Assembly (NCBI GenBank): GCA_040954595.2
Contig: CM082581.2
Span: 8,928,001-8,992,000 of the forward strand
Length of the DNA stretch: 64,000 nt
Direction: 5' to 3'
Origin: Balanoglossus misakiensis
Lineage: Eukaryota > Hemichordata
Position numbers and translations under genes: made by a program. The notes beneath the pieces are model-generated. The model saw nothing but the letters and a program-made list of their open reading frames with translations. It had not been told where the DNA came from and searched no databases. Positions 51,582 to 64,000 of this stretch are shown here, one piece after another; positions within the stretch are counted from its first letter, which is position 1; each line of letters begins with the position of its first letter.

Positions 51582-53420
51582 GTATATGAAAAAAGTACAA
51601 AAAGTGGATAATTTAAGGAGTGGTAGATGGATGAACGGAAGACAGAGACAGACAAACAGACGAGCGGGCTGGCGGGCGGAGAGATATACCACCGACTTTG
51701 AAACTTAGGGGGAATGGTTGTATAACTTCAGATACAAATCAGATTTAATTACTAAATGAGATTTACCGATAAAATACTATGAAATGGTTAGAAAAGTTCA
51801 GTAGACTTCAACTTTAAAATGAAATTAACATCAATATTATCGGATTAATCTCAGTGCATTAGCATGGCATTCAGCGAGTGTTATCTAATCAACTAACCCA
51901 TTAATCGAGTAACGTTTTGACATCACCACCACTGCTGCAAAAATGTAGCATACACTCTTCAGTGTGCCAGTAATTGTATTTTGTGGTTAATGCTGGGCTT
52001 CAACGAAAAGTCTATTCTTTGTTAGGAAATCCCTGGGCGCGACTGTTGTTTTAGACTTCCAGCCATTATTTGAGTATTCTTGCAACTTGAATCGTATTAA
52101 TGATAAAAACGAGACTTCTCAAAACTTATTATCTTTCAATCGCCTACTAAGAGTTATCGGCTTACAAACGCTACTCTCTAAAATACAATGTCTCTCTTTT
52201 ACAGCTTCGGGGTTGCTATAATTTCTTTCTGGGACGTTTTGCTAATTGCCGAACATCCAATTATAAGTATTACTTATTATCTAATTATATTCTGTTTCAT
52301 ATTTTTTCTTGAACACGCATGTTCTCAGTTCGGGTTTGCTACACATAAACAGATCTGATATAATCATAAGACCATAAGAATCTCGTGATTCTGTTTTCAG
52401 GCATATACATGTATAACTATATTCAGTAGGGGCAGTGATGGCTCCTCGAAGTAACTAAGATTGTGGCTATGCAATTCATGTGATTGAAGACCTTCGAGAA
52501 ATATCTCCTTTCCCAGCAAACTAAATGATTGAAACTACCTTCAACCCATCATCAACCATTCCCGATGATCGCCATTTGCCCAAAGCTATGCATTCAAATA
52601 ATACTTATTCTACCTTATTTCGGAGGTTACAGTAATTTTCTGAAATAAATTTTTGACGATCGCGAGTCCCTCAAATTTGTCATTTTCAAATGATAGCTAG
52701 TAATAAATGGTTTCTATGGTTACTACTAAACAGCATGATCGGTTGGATAATTGAGTGATGTGGGTATGACGGCAGGAACAGATAATTTCTGGCATTAAAA
52801 TGCTTCTTTAGTATAATTTGGGTGGATCATTTTACCCACAAGATATCATTACCAGTATATTTTTCTGATTGATTAGTGTCAATCTAAAGTAGCCAATTTT
52901 TTTCCATTTTGCGGGGGAAAAAATAATATGCCATTACAGGATCTCTAAGGCTTTGTCTGCATACGTATTAGATGTTTAAATCTAATCATTTCTGTTGACC
53001 TCCGAAGTATACTGTGTTCCAAGCCTTTCGTCCATAATTTAGTAAAGAAATCAGTGTAATAACTTAATAAGGGTGGCTATACGGTAAGCAGATGTACTAA
53101 CAGCTTTCTTCCAGACTTATACATTTTGCCTATAAGCATTGTGCCGTGGCTGTCCGCGACAAGTCAATGTTTGCGACAGAAACTGGTTGCATCTGCATGC
53201 AAAGGAAAATGGTAGTGTCTGTCCACCAGGTACAGTGGTACACATAAACACATTTTACTTTCAGATTTACAAAGTTAGTTAATCAGTGCACCCCCAACAC
53301 CAAAATGGGGTCATTCTTTTGTTTTCACTACCTCTAACCTTTTGATAGCTTTATATGTTAGACTCACTGAAATATGTTGTCAGAATTCAACTCAGTCAGA
53401 TAGATTCATACCTACAAAAA

Positions 53421-53482
53421 ACATCAATCATCATCATCATCATCATCATCATCAGCATCAGCATCACCACCACCACCACCAC
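53421..53482. repeat. (ATC)n / (CAC)n microsatellite
   Basis: About ten ATC triplets, two AGCATC units and then about seven CAC triplets. Confidence 0.95.
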
Positions 53483-56005
53483 TGGTTTTCCACCAGTAGG
53501 TAAAATTCCCCAAAAGGGATGTTCCACATTTCTCCCAGGAGACATAACATCATTGCCATTTGTACTTTTTTGAAAATACAGTTAAGTTTAATTTTTACTA
53601 AATACACTACCATCATAACACTTTTCAATGTATAAATAAAATCTATATTTTTTTTCATAAATAACACCAAACTGGCAATGTTTACCAACGCTGTTGACAT
53701 GGAAACTAAACTGGGAATGCTCTGACTGATAAAACGCAACTACAATATCCATGTATGCTCAACTTTCCAGAGCTCTGCTGTCTACATCTACAGTATAATG
53801 ACAACCGTTATTGTCGAGAGATAACAATGCTGACTGTACATATTGCAACAGTTGAAAAAAAGAACAAACTTACTAATATCCTGCTATGGGAGTTTAAAAA
53901 ATAAGAAACTGGTCGCACGTTTGAAAGGGAGTACTTCTCACCCAACAGTTTTAGTATTTTTGTAATTCAGTTGAGGCTCTCTTGGCCCTTTGTTAGAAGC
54001 TTCCCTCTTATTATTGGCTACAGCAAAGGCTTTAACCCTGCCTCATTTATAGTTGAATACGAGAAATCTAAAGTTCCTCAACAGATGAGGTTGTAAATTG
54101 TGACAGGAAGAAAAATATTGAACGCTGCAGAATATAACAAATGAGCAAAAATACAGGCAGTATTATATCACAATAATCATTATATAGTTGCCATAATGCA
54201 GAAATCATTGATGACAATGTCAGAAAATGTAAAACATAAATTAAATTTGTCACCAAAACTGTCTGCCTTCAAAATATAAATCTTCTAAAATCTACACTTA
54301 CATTAATGATCTTTCATCGTAAATAATAACTTATAGGTACTGTTACCCTCAAGGAGGAATACTTTTTCAGCCATTATGAGGTAACAAATACAAGCATGTT
54401 GTCTCAACATTTGATGCTATTCAACAGGTAAATTAGCCATTTTCATGTAGCCCCGAGAAGATGTCCATCACAGGCATGTTACAATCTGTCACAGACAAGG
54501 CACAAGAACAAAGCATCCCCACCAATAAAATCCCATCAATTATGACCTCAAAAATCATCATGTAGTTTAGAATATTAGTAATTTAGATACGTTTCCATTT
54601 ATTCAGGCTTGATTCAGAAGTTCTGTATGGTAAATAGATATGCACAATATCTTTTCGTTTGGCTGACTGGTCCTTGGTAAGTGAATGCACATCTGATCTA
54701 GTCCCTCTGTTTATTGTGATCACACTCTGCAATTTTTTTCTCATTGAAAGCTCGTCTTTGGCATACATGTAGCTGAAATCAGAACATCATGTAAGGCAAG
54801 TTAACGCCCTCATCAGTTCTGACTAGATATGTAGCAATGGTCAGTCTTAAACCTGTGGAACAACTAAACCATGTTTGTATTCACTGTCTAACATGATCTC
54901 TCCATTAGCTCGTTACATTGAGCTGGTTGAAACTTGCTATATAAGCTAGAAATTCTCCATTGAATATTGAGTGTAACCATACAATTATAAAATTTCATAA
55001 ATAAACCACTCACCACAGGAATGAGACATATTACTGACAATTTGTAACTACTTTTAGTTGTTTTAAAGTTTGCTGTAGCTCACATACCATGCGTAACATC
55101 CTAATGACCACTACTGATCACAAAATACATGTACCATGTTGTACGCCTACATAAAAACAAGTACCCACTACTTTCCGACATGTTAAATAATGCTACTGTG
55201 TATTCCACCCGTTTTACAAGTGTCATCACTTCGAAACTAACTTTTTTTTGTCTTCATCAACATCATTGCATCAAGGTAGAGTATAGCTGCAACTTTTGAA
55301 AAAGACCAAAGTAACTTACTTTTGCACTTTACACTGGAACTCCACTTTTCAGCATAAAAATGCTTGTTAATATTTCCTTTCGTTCGTGGCAATGCCAGTG
55401 GTTTGATGAACGTTTTACAGTAAGCAGCGCAGTTGGTTTTAAACATGTCTTTCACTGTTTATCGTTCACAATGACATTTACATCAAGACTTAAAACATAA
55501 GAGCTCTGTCAGCAATCTGAAAACTGAGCGTTTCAATAATGATTAGGGGGCAGAATACAAAAATGATTTTGATTCATAGAAGTTACAGCTACTACATGAG
55601 GTTATCACTTGATAGGCTGTATTGCCGGGAGAGTGAGATTTATGTAGTTCTATACACCCAGGTCAATCACTCACACTAATAGGGCAATGCAATTGCACTC
55701 AGTCAGTTATCAAAGAATGCACCCCCAAAAATGAGACTATGAAAATTACACATACAAAGTTTAGGCACGCCTTTTTGTTAAACTGGTTTCACACAAAAAT
55801 ATAAGTGTGCTCTGACCCTCTGGTCATAAAAGATCTCTTGAATTTTGCCACCTTTTTTATCCAAAATGGCTGCCCAACTCAAGTTTACAAATTTCAGTTC
55901 TTTGGGATAAAGGCTTTTGATGGCAAAATTTCATAAAGAGTTGTTTCTTTTTTCTTAAAATATGAATTTGTTCCCTGAGGTACACTGACCCCAAACACTT
56001 CACCC

Positions 56006-58103
56006 CTATAAAAATATGGGGTGAAACTGACGCATTGAAAGTTTCTTTCTACATGTAGGGCACTTGTGTTGTGTCTGCACTGCACCACGAATGCATTTAT
56101 TACAGAATATGTGGCCACATACTGTGGACATCAGTTGTCGGTTGTTGGCTTTGATCTGAAATAGAAACACGAAAAAACTAGAGTAAGAACTTAAATCTAA
56201 ATCAACATGAATGAAATAGTGAGAAGGTAATTCTCAACTATTATTAGCAGAGGATAAACATTAACATGATCACTCCTACTTTGTAAATTAACCATCCACA
56301 ATAACCATGAAGGAGGTAATTTGGCTATGAGATTAAAATCTTCTGTATTTAGACCAGTGTCAGTGGAGTTCTAGGTGATGCTCAATCCACGAGATTAATC
56401 ATTTCCACTCGAAACAGCATTCACAAACTGCAAGACTTTAGGATATCATGTACACTTCTATTAGTGGTTACCATTCTTAAGACAGAGTGAAAAGGATTAC
56501 ATAGTCTCAGAAAATATGAGCTGATTATACCTGTTTTTCGTCATCCATACAGATAGGGCATGTAATAACTCTCTTTGGAGATAATGAATCCCCACTGCTG
56601 CTACTTGAGGTTCCAGTACTGGATGAAGCAGCATGCCTATCATATCTATGGCACAAAACAACACAGGAGGGAAACTTCAATGTGATCTTGTGCCAAAGCA
56701 AGTGTACACAAAACAACCCACTGGAGCTTCTATGAACTGCTCGTCTTCTGACACCGTCACAAAATGCTTCTACATAACCATATATACATGTACACGTACA
56801 GCAGGAAATAGTGAAAACATCTCTGTACACTGACACACACTGGTATATATTTATTCACATATGCCACCTACATACATCAGTCATGAAAACATCACTAGTA
56901 ATTACTAACCTTTTGGTATGAGTTCCAATGTTAATTACTGGAAGCACTTGGATTTCGTTTTCATCATTACTATCATCATCATCGTCACTACTGCATTCTA
57001 TGACACTATTGTGTAACTGATTGACCCGTTGAGAAGGCCGCATTGCACGTTGGTGTCTACTTCTTGAATCTGAAATTAATGCAAAGGAATGAAACAAACA
57101 ATAAAAACATACAAAACAAATAAATTAAAGATGCTGTCTAAGAGTTTACAATGTTAAGAATTTTTTGATGTACATGTATAGTGTATTTACAGACATACAG
57201 TACATCCATAGAGTTTCAGTCAACCAGCCTGTGGTATATACCATTATCAAAATTCATCGTCTTTTTGTGGACTTACCATTTTCTAGGTAAACTACAGAAT
57301 TATCAAGACTTGTTAGGTCTACAATTTCTGTTTCTTCAACTTGTGTCAAATCTACTATTGCTGGAGCAGAATCTGCGAACAAATAACAGACATGTTAGCG
57401 CCGAATCAAGGCCAGTCTGGGCTAGCACATCCAGCATCTTGTTGTCAGGTTTCATTACATTAGCATATATATACAGAAATGGACAAAATCAGGTTACATG
57501 AACAGTACAGGCTACAGAAACACTAACATGGCAATTCACTTACACTGGGGAAAGTCATTTTTCTCACTGTATTAGTTAAGTGGAAAATACAATATTATGC
57601 ATCACAAAAATGGCTGAAATACAATCCCAGTTGGTATTACAGGAAGGTACAGAAAGAAGGCAACAAGACATACCAGGATTTATGTCATCTATGTCTACAG
57701 GTTCTTCTGTTGTCTGATTAGTTGCTCGGTTTGCTGATCTCCTAGATGAGTTGCCAGATGATCTGCCACTACTCCTACCATTGCTAGGAGAGGATGGTTG
57801 TCGATGCCTCTTACCTAAAAGCTGCCAATGATAATGATAACATGTGTGAAGCCTCAGACTGAGAAGGATGAAAGAAAATGCTGCATTTACTAATTTTATA
57901 CACTTTATATGTGAAAATGTTATTCTCGTGGATACCATAGCCTCTACTATCGATGTCACCACAGAATTATTGCCGTGCCTACAGACCCGGGGTAATGACC
58001 TACATCTGTTTTGTTGAGGTCAGAGTAGGGTTAGGAATTTTCTGTGTGAGGGTTGTTTTTTCGTAAAAATGAGGACAACTTGGAAATAACTTACCCCACT
58101 CAT
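56006..58103 (-). CDS. RNF4: RNF4-like SUMO-targeted E3 ubiquitin ligase
   Basis: Six coding exons on the minus strand: 58095-58103 (only MSG), 57674-57821, 57277-57372, 56910-57069, 56531-56645 and 56006-56155. They join in phase to 225 residues plus stop. After a basic, Ser-rich N-terminus come SUMO-interaction motifs: PVDIDDI near 45, AIVDLT at 57-62, EIVDLT at 68-73 and SVVYLE at 78-83, followed by an acidic cluster (SSDDDDDSNDENE). The C-terminus is a C3HC4 RING with C167, C170, C189, H191, C194, C197, C208 and C211 (CPICMDD, CGHIFCNKC, CPTCRKK). It ends HPIFL, matching the HPIYI end of vertebrate RNF4 that supports RING dimerisation. The enzyme ubiquitylates poly-SUMO-modified proteins in the nucleus. 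Human RNF4 has 190 residues. The 3-codon first exon is the least certain; it is supported by the GTAAGT donor, phase and position. Confidence 0.92.
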
Positions 58104-58346
58104 CTCAGAGGACAATATTTTTGCAAGGTACATCAAGAAGGCTGAATTGTGTCAACCTGGAAGACACTCATTCGTCAGACTAGTGAATACGCGCGATTTC
58201 ACACTGTCAAGAAAAATTGATTTGACAGTCTCGACGGAAAGTCTCACGAGAACAGAGTGTTCAGTCCGTGGAATCGCGAGAAATAAACAGGAAGGCTGGG
58301 AGATACCATTTTTGGTACAGGAGCCATCACATGACTTTTATCCATA
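58104..58346. promoter_or_regulatory. 243-bp divergent RNF4 / GALC promoter region
   Basis: The start codons of RNF4 (minus) and GALC (plus) are 243 bp apart and point away from each other, so both promoters and 5' UTRs must fit here unless one gene has a remote noncoding exon. No TATA box is evident. The half nearest GALC has several CpG dinucleotides (GCGCG, TCGCGAG), typical of a shared housekeeping-type promoter. Confidence 0.6.
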
Positions 58347-63891
<5,545 letters not shown>

Positions 63892-64000
63892 GTTAGTCTA
63901 CTATTAACTTTGTCTAAGTTTTAGCATGTCATTGTTTTGTTCTGATGAAAAATGACAAAAATCACACTTAGAGGCCTTTACTTTCACATACCGGTATTGT

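Larger units (their letters stand above)
50944..56005. other. 5-kb spacer without a recognised gene
   Basis: It contains the 3' end of the GPCR transcript, an ATC/CAC microsatellite and the presumed 3' UTR of RNF4 at its right end. Open frames are short and unremarkable. I see no transposase, RT or domain signature. Confidence 0.6.

Overview
This is eukaryotic, animal nuclear DNA. The genes are split by GT-AG introns, the proteins are metazoan (MSL3, RNF4, galactocerebrosidase, RBM41, a metabotropic-glutamate-type receptor), and the spacers are AT-rich with long CATA, GT, ATG and TTGG microsatellites and short TA-flanked MITEs. Genes of moderate density separated by such spacers suggest a marine invertebrate, either a lophotrochozoan or a non-vertebrate deuterostome. 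I cannot fix the phylum from sequence alone.

Layout. About 1-35.7 kb holds the minus-strand gene RBM41: five coding exons with a 21-kb intron, with the RRM exons lying beyond the left edge. That intron holds most of the window's noncoding DNA: MITEs, a tRNA-type SINE head, a LINE tail and a 55-bp tandem repeat. At 37.7-41.1 kb is MSL3 on the plus strand, divergent from RBM41. At 43.3-45.5 kb on the minus strand is a three-exon BTB protein whose best match in my knowledge is the plant NPH3/RPT2 family. At 48.1-50.9 kb is a two-exon class C GPCR on the plus strand. From 51 to 56 kb I see no gene. At 56.0-58.1 kb on the minus strand is RNF4, a SUMO-targeted ubiquitin ligase in six coding exons. 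Its start codon lies 243 bp from that of GALC, which runs rightward on the plus strand from 58.3 kb and leaves the window before its last exon(s).

The genes do not form one pathway. RBM41 is a minor-spliceosome-related RNA-binding protein, MSL3 is a chromatin reader of the MOF/MSL acetyltransferase complex, RNF4 handles SUMO-directed ubiquitylation, GALC is a lysosomal hydrolase and the GPCR is a surface receptor.

The two most notable observations are these. (1) GALC carries a tandemly duplicated exon encoding the catalytic acid/base segment. Both copies are intact and phase-compatible with their neighbours, but including both copies, or neither, creates an early stop, which is the signature of mutually exclusive splicing inside an enzyme active site. 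(2) An NPH3-type BTB protein, a family usually described as plant-specific, sits in an animal locus with its own introns.
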